Shown one piece after another: positions 9,601-17,789 of a stretch of 64,000 nt of DNA. Below the pieces are notes generated by a model. It had not been told where the DNA came from, did not search any database, and worked only from the letters and a program-made list of their open reading frames with translations. The DNA lies in NCBI RefSeq assembly GCF_000718775.1, contig NZ_JOCB01000007.1, positions 49,908-113,907 of the forward strand, given 5' to 3'. This DNA is from Streptomyces sp. NRRL S-31. Its GTDB lineage: Bacteria > Actinomycetota > Actinomycetes > Streptomycetales > Streptomycetaceae. Positions within the stretch are counted from its first letter, which is position 1, and each line of letters begins with the position of its first letter. The position numbers were made by a program, and so were the translations under genes.

Positions 9601-9705
9601 TCGTCGGGTCCGCAGGGTCGTCGGGTCCGTCGGGTCCGTCGGGTCCGTCGGGTCGTCCGGTCCGTAGGGTCATCGGGTCCGTCGGGTCCGTTGGGTTCGT
9701 CTGGT
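9601..9705. repeat. Degenerate 9-bp tandem repeat (TCGGGTCCG)
   Basis: The nonamer TCGGGTCCG or one-base variants recur about ten times between the SCO5918-like gene and the helicase terminator. It lies in the 425-base gap 9334-9758, where I find no gene. Slippage-type low-complexity DNA is the simplest reading. Confidence 0.7.
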
Positions 9706-9734
9706 CGGGCAGGACGGCCATGGCTCGTCCCGAC

Positions 9735-9756
9735 CGCCGGGGAACGCGTCCCGGCG
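9735..9756 (-). terminator. Hairpin just after the helicase gene
   Basis: CGCCGGG at 9735-9741 pairs with CCCGGCG at 9750-9756 across an 8-base loop, starting 3 bases past the helicase stop codon. No U-tract follows, which is normal for Streptomyces terminators. Confidence 0.5.
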
Positions 9757-9758
9757 GG

Positions 9759-11252
9759 CTAGGCGTCGTTCCTCCGGGCCCTGGGAGCGGTCCGGGCCCG
9801 GCGGCTCCGGGCGGCGGACCCGCTGCCCTCGCGTCCCTCGCCGGCCGGTACGGGGAGCGTGACGGGCACGCCGGAGGGGGTCCGGGAGCCGGTGACGCGG
9901 TGCAGCTCGGCGTCGCCGGGACGGATCCGGGCGCTGTGCGCGGTGATGCCCGCCTCCGCCATCAGCCGGTCCACCGCGCGCCGTTGGTGCGGCAGAACGA
10001 GGGTGACGACGGTGCCCGACTCGCCGGCGCGGGCGGTACGGCCGCCGCGGTGCAGATAGTCCTTGTGGTCGCTGGGCGGGTCGACGTTCACCACGAGGTC
10101 GAGGCTGTCGACGTGGATGCCGCGGGCGGCGACGTTGGTGGCCACCAGGACCGTGACGTCGCCGTTCTTGAACTGGGCGAGGGTCCGGTTGCGCTGCGGC
10201 TGGGACTTGCCGCCGTGCAGGGCCGAGGCGCGCACCCCGACGGACAGCAGGTGCGTGGTGAGCCGGTCCACCGCGTGCTTGGTGTCCAGGAACATGAGCA
10301 CGCGGCCGTCACGGGCGGCGATCTCGGTGGTGGCGGTGTCCTTGTCGGCGTCACGCAAGTGCAGCAGATGGTGCTCCATGGTGGTGACCGCTCCCGCGGA
10401 CGGGTCGACCGAGTGGACGACCGGGTCGTGCAGGTAGCGGCGTACCAGGAGGTCGATGTTGCGGTCCAGGGTGGCCGAGAACAGCAACCGCTGCCCACTG
10501 GCGGGGACTTGCCCGAGCAGTGCGGTCACCTGCGGCATGAAGCCCATGTCGGCCATCTGGTCGGCCTCGTCCAGGACGGTGACGGCGACCTGCTCCAGTC
10601 GGCAGGCTCCCCGCTCGATGAGGTCCGTGAGGCGGCCCGGTGTCGCGACGACCACCTCGGCGCCGCCGCGCAGCGCACTCGCCTGACGGCCGAGCGGCAT
10701 GCCGCCCACCACGGTGGCGAGCCGCAGCCGCAGGGCGCGGGCGTAGGGGGTGAGCGCGTCGGTGACCTGCTGGGCCAGTTCCCGGGTGGGGACCAGGACG
10801 AGGGCGAGCGGCTGCTGGGGCTGGGCGCGCTGTCCGTCCAGACGGGCGAGCAGGGGCAGGCCGAAGGCGAGCGTCTTGCCCGAGCCGGTACGGCCGCGTC
10901 CCAGGACGTCCCGGCCGGCCAGGGCGTTCGGCAGCGTGGCCGCCTGGATCGGGAAGGGCACGGTCAGGCCCTCGGTGCGGAGCGCGGCCAGCAGCCGGTC
11001 GGGCATGTCCAGCGCGTCGAACGTCTCGACCGGCGGCAACGGCTCCGTCCGGGTGACCGGCAGGGCGAACTCCTGCCGGCGCGGTGCGGAACGTGCTCCC
11101 TGGCGGCCCGCCCCCTGGGTGCGGAAGCGGCCCCAGGAGGCGGAGCCGGTCGAGCGGGTGCCTGCCGAACGGGTGGGGTCGGCCGAGCCCGCGGACCTTC
11201 TGTCCGCGCGGAAGCCGCCGGGAGTTCCGGCGGTGCGACGGGTGCGGTTCAT
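9759..11252 (-). CDS. DEAD-box ATP-dependent RNA helicase
   Basis: A 497-residue protein from ATG 11250-11252 with GGAAGG upstream. Residues 1-75 are a basic Arg/Ser/Gly extension typical of RNA-binding tails. Then come a Q-motif-like FPIQAATLPNAL, Walker A GRTGSGKT, PTRELAQQV, the DEAD box VLDEADQMADMGF, the SAT motif LLFSATL, and in the second RecA domain VLVATNVAARGIHV and HRGGRTARAG. All helicase motifs are intact. It should unwind short RNA duplexes using ATP, for instance in cold-stress mRNA remodelling or ribosome assembly. The cold-shock gene lies just upstream on the same strand with a strong hairpin between them, so the helicase may be transcribed partly by readthrough or from its own promoter. 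Confidence 0.95.
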   Translation of the reverse strand: MNRTRRTAGTPGGFRADRRSAGSADPTRSAGTRSTGSASWGRFRTQGAGRQGARSAPRRQEFALPVTRTEPLPPVETFDALDMPDRLLAALRTEGLTVPFPIQAATLPNALAGRDVLGRGRTGSGKTLAFGLPLLARLDGQRAQPQQPLALVLVPTRELAQQVTDALTPYARALRLRLATVVGGMPLGRQASALRGGAEVVVATPGRLTDLIERGACRLEQVAVTVLDEADQMADMGFMPQVTALLGQVPASGQRLLFSATLDRNIDLLVRRYLHDPVVHSVDPSAGAVTTMEHHLLHLRDADKDTATTEIAARDGRVLMFLDTKHAVDRLTTHLLSVGVRASALHGGKSQPQRNRTLAQFKNGDVTVLVATNVAARGIHVDSLDLVVNVDPPSDHKDYLHRGGRTARAGESGTVVTLVLPHQRRAVDRLMAEAGITAHSARIRPGDAELHRVTGSRTPSGVPVTLPVPAGEGREGSGSAARSRRARTAPRARRNDA

Positions 11253-11419
11253 CGAAAGAACCTTCCTCGATGCGGCGTATCGAGGAATTCCGGCCAGCGG
11301 TGACGACCGCACGGGGATTCGCAAGAATGAGCCGAAGAAAGATAAGAAAGGCCGGGCGTCGGGGCGCTGAGGCCGGAAGGCCGGCGGTCCGGTATATCCG
11401 GAGAGCGGGAAAAGCAATG

Positions 11420-11456
11420 GGCTGGGGCCCGCACCCCAAGAGCGCGGGCCCCAGCC
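11420..11456 (-). terminator. Strong hairpin after the cold-shock gene
   Basis: GGCTGGGGCCCGC (11420-11432) pairs perfectly with GCGGGCCCCAGCC (11444-11456), a 13-bp stem with an 11-base loop. It lies between the cold-shock stop and the helicase start, so it should end or attenuate the abundant cold-shock transcript before the helicase. Confidence 0.85.
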
Positions 11457-11499
11457 ACATGCTGCGCGAGCCACGGGCTCGCGACTGTTCGCGTCAGTG

Positions 11500-11703
11500 T
11501 CAGGCGGGAACGATGTTCTCGGCCTGCGGGCCCTTCTGGCCCTGCGTGACGTCGAAGGTCACCTTCTGGCCTTCCTGAAGCTCACGGAAGCCGGTGGTGG
11601 CGATGTTCGAGTAGTGGGCGAACACGTCAGCGCCGCCGCCGTCCTGCTCGATGAAGCCGAAGCCCTTTTCCGCGTTGAACCACTTCACGGTGCCAGATGC
11701 CAT
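11500..11703 (-). CDS. CspA-type cold-shock protein
   Basis: A 67-residue protein, [20 protein letters not shown] at the start, the normal length for the family. The RNP1-like KGFGFIEQ and RNP2-like DVFAHYSNI motifs of the five-stranded OB fold are present. It binds single-stranded RNA and DNA and melts secondary structure. GGGAG lies ahead of the ATG. The gene has a long AT-richer leader up to the MerR gene (11704-11933), as is common for cold-shock mRNAs, and is followed by a strong hairpin. It is adjacent to a DEAD-box helicase, a frequent functional pairing. Confidence 0.97.
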   Translation of the reverse strand: MASGTVKWFNAEKGFGFIEQDGGGADVFAHYSNIATTGFRELQEGQKVTFDVTQGQKGPQAENIVPA

Positions 11704-11791
11704 ATTGAATCTCCCTCAGGGGCAGTGCCGGAATCCGCACTTTACGGACCCGGGTCGCCACGATGATCACCCCTCCGGAAAGATCCGGAAA

Positions 11792-11820
11792 GCTCTACAA
11801 AAGAGAAAAATCCCTGGCAA
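11792..11820 (-). promoter_or_regulatory. Possible promoter of the cold-shock gene
   Basis: Read on the minus strand, TTGCCA (11815-11820) and TAGAGC (11792-11797) are 17 bases apart in a conspicuously AT-richer patch. The -35 match is fair and the -10 match weak. This would give a leader of roughly 80 bases. Confidence 0.3.
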
Positions 11821-11933
11821 CCGAGACTGCAACTGCCATCAAGTTAACACAGGTCGGCTGCCGACGGCCGTACGTTTTCTCACCCGTTCGTGATCCTCAC
11901 CCCGCCGGGTTCAGTAATCCTGTACCGGCGGGA

Positions 11934-12272
11934 CTAGATATCCGCGCCGCGCTCGGCCAGCTTCCCGGTGATTTCCCGGTTCAGCCGGAGGGCGTCGTCG
12001 AGCTGGTCCTCCAGGGTGACGATGCGGCACGCGGCCTCGACGGGCGTGCCCTGGTCGACCAGCTCCCGGGCCCGGGCGGCGATGCGCAACTGGTGACGGG
12101 AGTACCGGCGGTGGCCGCCTCCCGAACGCAGCGGAGTGATCAGCCCGGCTTCGCCGACGGCCCGGAGGAAGGCGGGGGTGGTACCGAGAATGTCGGCGGC
12201 CCGCCCCATGGTGTACGCGGGATAGTCGTCATCGTCGAGGTTGCCGGCGACGGGGGCGTTCTCAGCGGGCAT
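11934..12272 (-). CDS. MerR-family helix-turn-helix regulator
   Basis: A 112-residue protein from ATG 12270-12272 with AAGGTG upstream. YTMGRAADILGTTPAFLRA, then GLITPLRSGGGHRRYSRHQL, is the MerR winged-helix DNA-binding domain (residues about 18-65). It is followed by RARELVDQGTPVEAACRIV and a dimerisation helix, EDQLDDALRLNREI. No C-terminal effector domain or metal-binding cysteines are present, so it is a short MerR. It lies upstream of the cold-shock gene on the same strand with a 230-base gap; that neighbourhood recurs in Streptomyces. Ligand unknown. Confidence 0.9.
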   Translation of the reverse strand: MPAENAPVAGNLDDDDYPAYTMGRAADILGTTPAFLRAVGEAGLITPLRSGGGHRRYSRHQLRIAARARELVDQGTPVEAACRIVTLEDQLDDALRLNREITGKLAERGADI

Positions 12273-12498
12273 GGCACCTTCAGTTCGCGGATGTGACGTG
12301 GGACCCGGGCGGGCCCGGCGCTCGTCCCCGAGCGATCCGGCACCGTCCGCGTCCTGCGACAACCCTAACTCCGCCGGGTACGCGAATGTGTGCTCGCCGT
12401 GACAGATGTCCTCCGCGCGAAACCGTGAGGACATGGGCCTCCGCTGTGCCGCCCGCCGTGGCCGACGTACGTCCCGCCGTCCCGGCGCGGTCGCGGCC

Positions 12499-13734
12499 TC
12501 ACCCGTCACCGCGGTCGCGTACGCCCTGGTCCGGCGGACACTGGCGCCGGATGTCGGCGCCGGCGTCGCTGTGGCGGGGGCCGGAGGTTCCGTGCCAGTC
12601 CAGGACCATGATGGTGGCGTCGTCCGGCAGGGAGCCGTGACAGACCTCATGGACTGCGCCGATCAGGGCGCGGACCACTTCGCGGGGGTGCTCGTCGCGG
12701 GTGTCGTGGAGGACGGCCGGCAGGTCGACGGCGGCGGCGTCGCGCTCGGTCATGCCGTCGGTGAGCAGGATCAGGCGGTCGCCCGGCCGCAGCTCGAGCT
12801 GCTGCACCTCGTAGGCGACCGGGAGGGGAACCCCGAACGGCAGGCAGACCCTGACGGCCAGCTCCTGGACCCGCCCCCCGCGCAGCCGCAGCGGCCAGGG
12901 GTGGCCGGCGTTGACCAGTGCGCAGGCGCCCGTCTCCAGGGTGACGCACAGCAGCTGACCGGTGGCCATGCCGCGGGCGTGCTCGACGAGCGCCTTGTGG
13001 GCGGCATACGCCTGGTCGAGGATGCCGCGCCCGGTGCGGCGTACTCCGCGCAGCGCGTTGACCGTGAGCGTGGCCAGCAGGGCGGAATCGGTGTCGTGTC
13101 CCATCGCGTCCGTGATCGACAGGTGGAGTGTGCCCCGGTCCAGGGCGTAGTCGTAGGTGTCACCGCCGATGTCGTCCGCCGGGGCGAGACCGCAGGCCAG
13201 GGTGAACTGGGCCGCCTCGCAGCAGGACGCCGACGGCAGCAGCTGGTGCTGGATCTCCGCGGCCAGGCTCACGCTGGTGGTACGCCGTCCCCAGTGGTAG
13301 AGGTCGGTGAAGCGGCGGTCGGTGACCACGATGTAGGCGAGCGCGTGCGCGGCCTGCGCCACCGCCTCGCGGACCGTGTCGTCCGCGTACGGCACCGACA
13401 GGTCCAGTACGCCGATGCAGTCTCCCCGGTTCGTCACCGGCGCCACCATCCGGTGCCCGTCGGGCTCCTGGTACAGGCGCTGGGTGCGCAGTACGCGGTC
13501 GTACACACTGCCGGGCAGAGGAGTCCGCGCCGCCGCGCCCCGGGCCTCGTCCGCGCCATCGGCCCTGGGCAGCCGTACGGCTTCCTGCCCGATCAGGTCG
13601 ACGAACCAGAACGACACCTCACACGCCGAGAACCGTTCCTCCAGGTTCCGGGCGACCACGTCGACCGACTCCACCGGCGCCGCGTCCTCCGCCGCTCGCA
13701 GCACCTCGTCCAGCCCCAATCCCGCACCGGCCAC
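12499..13734 (-). CDS. GAF-PP2C (SpoIIE-type) protein phosphatase
   Basis: A 411-residue protein. GAGGAGG stands 7 bases before GTG 13732-13734; the open frame starts seven codons earlier without a site, so I choose the GTG. Residues about 20-165 form a GAF-like sensor. The SpoIIE/PP2C catalytic part follows: [28 protein letters not shown] with metal-binding Asp, [28 protein letters not shown] and [12 protein letters not shown]. It should dephosphorylate Ser/Thr on a partner such as an anti-sigma-factor antagonist in response to a GAF ligand. No kinase or STAS gene is adjacent. The C-terminal tail past [10 protein letters not shown] is Arg-rich and nonconserved. Confidence 0.92.
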   Translation of the reverse strand: MAGAGLGLDEVLRAAEDAAPVESVDVVARNLEERFSACEVSFWFVDLIGQEAVRLPRADGADEARGAAARTPLPGSVYDRVLRTQRLYQEPDGHRMVAPVTNRGDCIGVLDLSVPYADDTVREAVAQAAHALAYIVVTDRRFTDLYHWGRRTTSVSLAAEIQHQLLPSASCCEAAQFTLACGLAPADDIGGDTYDYALDRGTLHLSITDAMGHDTDSALLATLTVNALRGVRRTGRGILDQAYAAHKALVEHARGMATGQLLCVTLETGACALVNAGHPWPLRLRGGRVQELAVRVCLPFGVPLPVAYEVQQLELRPGDRLILLTDGMTERDAAAVDLPAVLHDTRDEHPREVVRALIGAVHEVCHGSLPDDATIMVLDWHGTSGPRHSDAGADIRRQCPPDQGVRDRGDG

Positions 13735-14226
13735 GACGCCACCTCCTCGGCCCACCCCTTGCGGGTTCCCCCAACCAGGCCCCGGACGCGCCGGCCGCCC
13801 GCCGCGCCGATGACGGGAGGCGGCGGGCGGCGACGGGGCGCGGACGGCGGCACCGGCGCCCAGGCGGCCGGCCCGCCCCTGACGGGCGCCCGGCAGGCCC
13901 GTCCGGGCTCAGCCGCCACGGCGGGCGGAACGGGAGGATCGGGCGAGGGCCGGACGAGGGGGATGCCGGGACAGCGCCGCCGCGATCGGTGCCCACGGGG
14001 CGGTGGACCGCGCGGCGACGGGGCGCGGACGGCGGAGGACGCGGCACCGTTTCACGGCGCTCCGCATCCCCGTCCGCGGACCGCTGTACGAACGGGCAAT
14101 CATCAGCGGCATCGAGGCAGCGGCCCTGGCGCCGTCACCGGTTGTTCGCGCACCCTCCATAACATCGGCTGCCGATCGAGAAGTTGAAGGCGACACACCT
14201 CCCCGGCCCCTCTTGAAAGGGACCCC

Positions 14227-14331
14227 ATGCAGTTCCGTACGAACCGCACGTTCGCCGTCCTCCTGCCCCTGGCCACCGAGGTCACCGTGGCCCGCTGTGC
14301 GGCACCGCCCGTGGGTGGGCGTCACTCGTAG
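14227..14331 (+). other. 34-codon ORF resembling a truncated signal-peptide start
   Basis: ATG 14227 preceded by GAAAGGGA encodes MQFRTNRTFAVLLPLATEVT and ends at TAG 14329-14331. A basic start followed by a short hydrophobic run looks like the beginning of a secreted protein that has lost the rest. It may be a decayed gene or chance. Confidence 0.2.
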
Positions 14332-14531
14332 CAGGTCTCACGGCCGGTCGGAACAAAGGAGTTCCCGGCCAAGGAGTTCCCGGTCGTTCTCGCCCGGTTC
14401 CGTATCGTCCGGAAAAAGCGGACACATCTTCCCGGCCGATGTCGTGTCCATCCGCCGCTTCCCCCGCCAGAAATCGATGATTACCCCATGTTCGGGTGGG
14501 GAAGCCTCACCTGCGGTCGCGGAGATCAGGC

Positions 14532-14561
14532 TTGACGCCTGCCGGTATCGCGCCCGATGAT
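14532..14561 (+). promoter_or_regulatory. Possible promoter of the acyl-ligase operon
   Basis: TTGACG at 14532-14537 and GATGAT at 14556-14561 are 18 bases apart in the lower-GC patch, 56 bases before the ligase start. The -35 is good and the -10 mediocre. Confidence 0.3.
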
Positions 14562-14616
14562 TCCTCGAATTCCGTAACCTGCCGTCCTGCCGTCCCGTGT
14601 GTTTCCGGAGGGTGAC

Positions 14617-15963
14617 GTGATATCTCGTCTGCTGGCAAGAATGGCCGACCGCGGTGACACCGACGCAATGGTCCACCGAAACCGTACGTACAGTTACCGG
14701 GACATCCTGGAACTCGTCGATGAATGGCGCCTTTTCCTGGATTCCCACCGGGTCGGCGGAGGGCAGGTGGTGACGTTGGAGGGAGACTGTTCGCCGCAGG
14801 CCGTCGCGGGTCTGCTGGCCCTGGCCGAACGTGCCGCGATCGTGGTTCCGTTACGGGCGCCGACCGGCCTCAAGCGGGAGGAATACCTCACGGTCGCCGA
14901 GGCCGAGGTGACCGTCGGGGTCGGCGCGGACGGCGGTCTCCGGGCGGCCCGCACCGGCCGCACGGCGAGGCACGCGCTGTACGCCCGGTTGCGCGACGAA
15001 GGACGCGCGGGCCTCGTCCTGTTCAGTTCGGGGACCACCGGACGCAGCAAGGGATCGGTGCTGGACGTGGGGAGGATGCTCGGCCGCTACCAAGCGGGAG
15101 GCACCGCTCGCAGAATCGTTTCTTTCCTGAGTCTGGACCACATCGGCGGCCTCAACACGGTGTGGCACACGCTCAGTACCGGAGGCACCCTGATCTCCGT
15201 GCCGGAGCGCGCTCCGGACACGGTGTTCTCCGCGGTGGCGGACCACCGGGCCGAGGTGCTGCCCACCACCCCCACCTTCCTCAACATGGCTCTGATCGCC
15301 GATGTCGCCAGGCGGTACGAGACGCCCTCCCTGCGCCTGATCACCTACGGCACGGAACCCATGCCGCAGAGCACCCTGGAACGACTGCGCCGGGACTTCC
15401 CGCACGTACGCCTCAAGCAGACGTACGGGCTGTCCGAACTCGGCATCCTCCCCACCAGATCCCGGAGCGACGGGGAACTGTGGTTGAAACTCGGGGGTCA
15501 GGGATTCGCCTACAAAATCGTCGACGACGTGCTGTGGATACGCTCGGAGATGGCCATGCTGGGATATCTCAACGCACCCGCTCCCTTCGACGACGAGGGA
15601 TTCTTCAACACCCAGGACGTGGTGGTGTGCGACGAGGAATGGGTCCGGGTCCTCGGACGCCGCTCGGAAATCATCAACGTGGGCGGCGAGAAGGTCTATC
15701 CCAGCGAGGTCGAGAACGTACTGCTGGAGATGCCCGGCATAGCCGAGGCCACGGTCAGCGGCCGGCCGAGCCCGGTGACCGGCATGGTGGTCAAGGCGAC
15801 CGTGCTGCTCACCCGGGAGGAGGATGAACGCACCGTCGCCCGGCGGGTGCGAGAGCACTGCGGGAAGCGGCTGGAGCCGTTCAAGGTGCCCGCCGTGGTG
15901 GAGGTGTCCACGGCCCGCCAGTACTCCGACCGCTACAAGAAGATCCGGGGCGCCGCCTCATGA
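14617..15963 (+). CDS. Acyl-AMP ligase / acyl-CoA-ACP synthetase
   Basis: A 448-residue protein. GTG 14617 is 4 bases after GGAGGG; an upstream GTG (14599) in frame has no site. ANL-superfamily motifs are present in order: LVLFSSGTTGRSKGS (phosphate loop), QTYGLSELG (A5), FFNTQDVV, GRRSEIINVGGEKVYPSEVE (A8 hinge), and YSDRYKKIRG with the A10 lysine. The N-terminal domain is short for the superfamily. It should activate a carboxylic acid with ATP and load it onto the carrier protein two genes downstream. Its stop overlaps the SDR start (ATGA), which begins a tightly coupled operon. Substrate not readable from sequence; an aryl, fatty or beta-hydroxy acid is possible. Confidence 0.93.
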   Translation: MISRLLARMADRGDTDAMVHRNRTYSYRDILELVDEWRLFLDSHRVGGGQVVTLEGDCSPQAVAGLLALAERAAIVVPLRAPTGLKREEYLTVAEAEVTVGVGADGGLRAARTGRTARHALYARLRDEGRAGLVLFSSGTTGRSKGSVLDVGRMLGRYQAGGTARRIVSFLSLDHIGGLNTVWHTLSTGGTLISVPERAPDTVFSAVADHRAEVLPTTPTFLNMALIADVARRYETPSLRLITYGTEPMPQSTLERLRRDFPHVRLKQTYGLSELGILPTRSRSDGELWLKLGGQGFAYKIVDDVLWIRSEMAMLGYLNAPAPFDDEGFFNTQDVVVCDEEWVRVLGRRSEIINVGGEKVYPSEVENVLLEMPGIAEATVSGRPSPVTGMVVKATVLLTREEDERTVARRVREHCGKRLEPFKVPAVVEVSTARQYSDRYKKIRGAAS

Positions 15964-16709
15964 CACGCCCGGAGACGTCCGGTGATCCGGTGGCGGTCGT
16001 CAGCGGAGGCAGCCGGGGCCTGGGCCGGCTCGCGGTCGAGCGGCTTCTCGGCGAGGGCTGGCGGGTCGCGGCCTTCAGCCGGTCCGCGAACGCGTTCGTC
16101 CAGGACACCCTCGCCGGGCACCCGGACCGCTTCTGGTGGCAGCCCGTCGACCTGGCCGACCACGACCGCACACGGGCCTTCGCCGCGGCGGCGGCCGAGC
16201 GGTTCGGCCGGATCGACCTGCTGCTCAACAACGCCGGCCTGCTCGGCAGGCCGGAACTGCTGCTCACCACCGCGGTCAGCCGCACCGAGGAGCTGATCGC
16301 CGCGAACCTGACCGGACCGATCATCCTGACCCAGGCGTGCGCCAAGGTGATGGCCCGGCGGAAAAGCGGCACGATCCTGAACGTCTCCTCCGTCAACGCG
16401 GTACGGGGCTACCGCGGCGCGGCGGTGTACGCGGCCGCCAAGGCCGGACTCGACGGCTTCAGCCGGAGTCTGGCACGCGAACTCGGACCCTTGGGCATCC
16501 GGGTCAATTCCATCGTGCCCGGTTTCTTCGAAAGCGACATGACGACCGACGTCACGGAGGAGAGCCGGGAGCGGATCAGACGGCGCACCCCGCTCGGCCG
16601 GCTGGCGGACCTGGCGGAGATCGCCGACGCCATCTCCTTCCTCGCCTCGCCCCGGTCGTCCTTCATCACCGGCCAGACACTCATCGTCGACGGAGGCATC
16701 ACATGCTGA
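15960..16709 (+). CDS. SDR-family ketoreductase (FabG-like)
   Basis: A 249-residue protein whose ATG overlaps the ligase stop by 4 bases. The Rossmann motif is SGGSRGLGRL; LLLNNAG, the catalytic Ser in LNVSSVNAV, and YAAAKAG (YxxxK) complete the classical SDR set. PGFFESDMTTDV and the C-terminal FITGQTLIVDGG are FabG-type features. It is expected to reduce a 3-keto group, or oxidise a hydroxyl, on an acyl-carrier-bound intermediate with NADPH. It overlaps the start of the ACP gene by 7 bases, consistent with one pathway. Confidence 0.93.
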   Translation: MTRPETSGDPVAVVSGGSRGLGRLAVERLLGEGWRVAAFSRSANAFVQDTLAGHPDRFWWQPVDLADHDRTRAFAAAAAERFGRIDLLLNNAGLLGRPELLLTTAVSRTEELIAANLTGPIILTQACAKVMARRKSGTILNVSSVNAVRGYRGAAVYAAAKAGLDGFSRSLARELGPLGIRVNSIVPGFFESDMTTDVTEESRERIRRRTPLGRLADLAEIADAISFLASPRSSFITGQTLIVDGGITC

Positions 16710-16972
16710 ACACGACCGGCGACTTCGCTACCCCGGTCCACGAGACGATCAACGACATCCTGCGGGACGCCGAGTTCGACCCCCTGGAGCTCACCGGGGC
16801 GGAGCGGCTCGCCGACATCGGCTTCACTTCCCTCCTGCTCGCCCGGTTGATCATCCACCTGGAGACGGTCTTCGGGGTCGACCCCTTCGAGGAGAGGTTC
16901 GTCGTCTCCGACATCCGCACCGTCGACGAACTGACGGCCGCCTACCGGCAGACAGTCGAAGCATCCGCGTGA
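16703..16972 (+). CDS. Acyl carrier protein
   Basis: An 89-residue protein with GGAGG 6 bases ahead of ATG 16703. Four-helix ACP pattern with ADIGFTSLLLARLI: Ser43 is the likely 4'-phosphopantetheine site. The usual acidic residue before Ser is Thr here (FTS rather than DS). The length fits a free-standing type II carrier protein. It overlaps the SDR and precedes the AfsA-like gene by 13 bases. It probably carries the acid activated by the ligase while the SDR, hotdog and di-iron enzymes act on it. No dedicated phosphopantetheinyl transferase is in the operon. Confidence 0.93.
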   Translation: MLNTTGDFATPVHETINDILRDAEFDPLELTGAERLADIGFTSLLLARLIIHLETVFGVDPFEERFVVSDIRTVDELTAAYRQTVEASA

Positions 16973-16985
16973 GGACACCTACGAC

Positions 16986-17789
16986 GTGAGGAACGACTTC
17001 GCCATGCCGCACGACGTCCTGGTGGTGGTGGGGGACCAGTTCACGGACTTCCGGACCAACCGAGGCACGGTGGGCGCCTCCGACCTCCTCGACCGGCTGA
17101 GCGCCGGTTCCGTCCCGTATCCGCTGCACGTCTCCATCGGCCAGGGGCTGCTCACCGGGCAGCTCTCCGCCTTGCGGACCCACGCCGTCCCGGGGCGGGG
17201 CCCGCTCGTCCTCCACCAGGACGACGTGCCCGTACCCGCCGAGCACCGCGTCGTCCGGCCGCGGCAGCCCCGGACGGCGCTGATCGGGCCGGTCGAACGC
17301 GTCACCGAGGAGCGCTTCGTCGCCCCCCTGCTGCTCGACGAACGGATCGAGCCGCTCCAGGACCGGCTGAGCAGCCAGCACATCTCGGCCGTCACCCTGC
17401 TCGAGGCGGCCCGGCAGACGTGGAACCTGGTCACCGACCAGTTCCTGCTCGACGCCGAGCGACGGACGCGGGACGTGATCAGCGAGGTGCGCGACATCAG
17501 GGCGGTGTACCACCGCTATCTCTTCCCGCTGCCGGCGACCGTCGAGTTCCTCCTGAGGGAGCGGGATACCGGCCCGGCCGGAGAGACCGTCGAGTTCACC
17601 GTGTCCTTCCGGCAGAACGGCCGGCTCACCACCGAGATATTCACGACCATCCGCGTCCTGCCCGAGCCCCTGGCCCGGAAACAGGAAGCCCTGGCCGCCC
17701 GCCAGGCCCTCCACGACGAACTGGAGCGCACCCGGCGGGGCGCCACCGATGCCGACCGGACCAACGTGTCGACGGGAGAGAACCAGTGA
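16986..17789 (+). CDS. AfsA-like hotdog protein
   Basis: A 267-residue protein, GTG start (an ATG at 17004 is an alternative). The segment SSQHISAVTLLEAARQTW strongly recalls the HxxxxxLLEAARQ signature of the second AfsA/ScbA hotdog. It is followed by YHRYLFPLPATVEFLL and a beta-strand-rich VEFTVSFRQNGRLTTEIFTT, as in A-factor synthases. AfsA enzymes join a beta-ketoacyl-ACP to dihydroxyacetone phosphate. Here only one clear hotdog is recognisable, against two in AfsA, and no GBL receptor is nearby, so it more likely condenses or dehydrates an ACP-bound intermediate in this pathway. The GTGA overlap with the next gene shows coupling. Confidence 0.65.
   Translation: MRNDFAMPHDVLVVVGDQFTDFRTNRGTVGASDLLDRLSAGSVPYPLHVSIGQGLLTGQLSALRTHAVPGRGPLVLHQDDVPVPAEHRVVRPRQPRTALIGPVERVTEERFVAPLLLDERIEPLQDRLSSQHISAVTLLEAARQTWNLVTDQFLLDAERRTRDVISEVRDIRAVYHRYLFPLPATVEFLLRERDTGPAGETVEFTVSFRQNGRLTTEIFTTIRVLPEPLARKQEALAARQALHDELERTRRGATDADRTNVSTGENQ

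Larger units (their letters stand above)
13735..14616. other. Gap between the phosphatase and the acyl-ligase operon
   Basis: About 880 bases. The left half is very GC-rich and low in complexity; 14330-14610 is clearly lower in GC and probably holds the promoter of the rightward operon. Open frames here look like out-of-frame noise, except one short candidate at 14227-14331, listed separately. No regulator for the operon is encoded in the gap. Confidence 0.5.

Noticed and set aside
9601..9705. CRISPR array
   Set aside because: The 9-bp units are directly abutting and degenerate, with no spacers and no cas genes nearby.
12406..14187. 593-residue plus-strand frame over the phosphatase
   Set aside because: Antisense to the GAF-PP2C gene, whose motifs are complete on the minus strand.
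14338..14748. 136-residue minus-strand frame in the gap before the acyl ligase
   Set aside because: Overlaps the start of the well-supported ligase gene; no ribosome site or recognisable motif.
16986..17789. Classical gamma-butyrolactone signalling locus
   Set aside because: An AfsA-like protein is present, but there is no ScbR/ArpA-type receptor, no BprA-type reductase and only one hotdog half, so a signalling locus is not supported.
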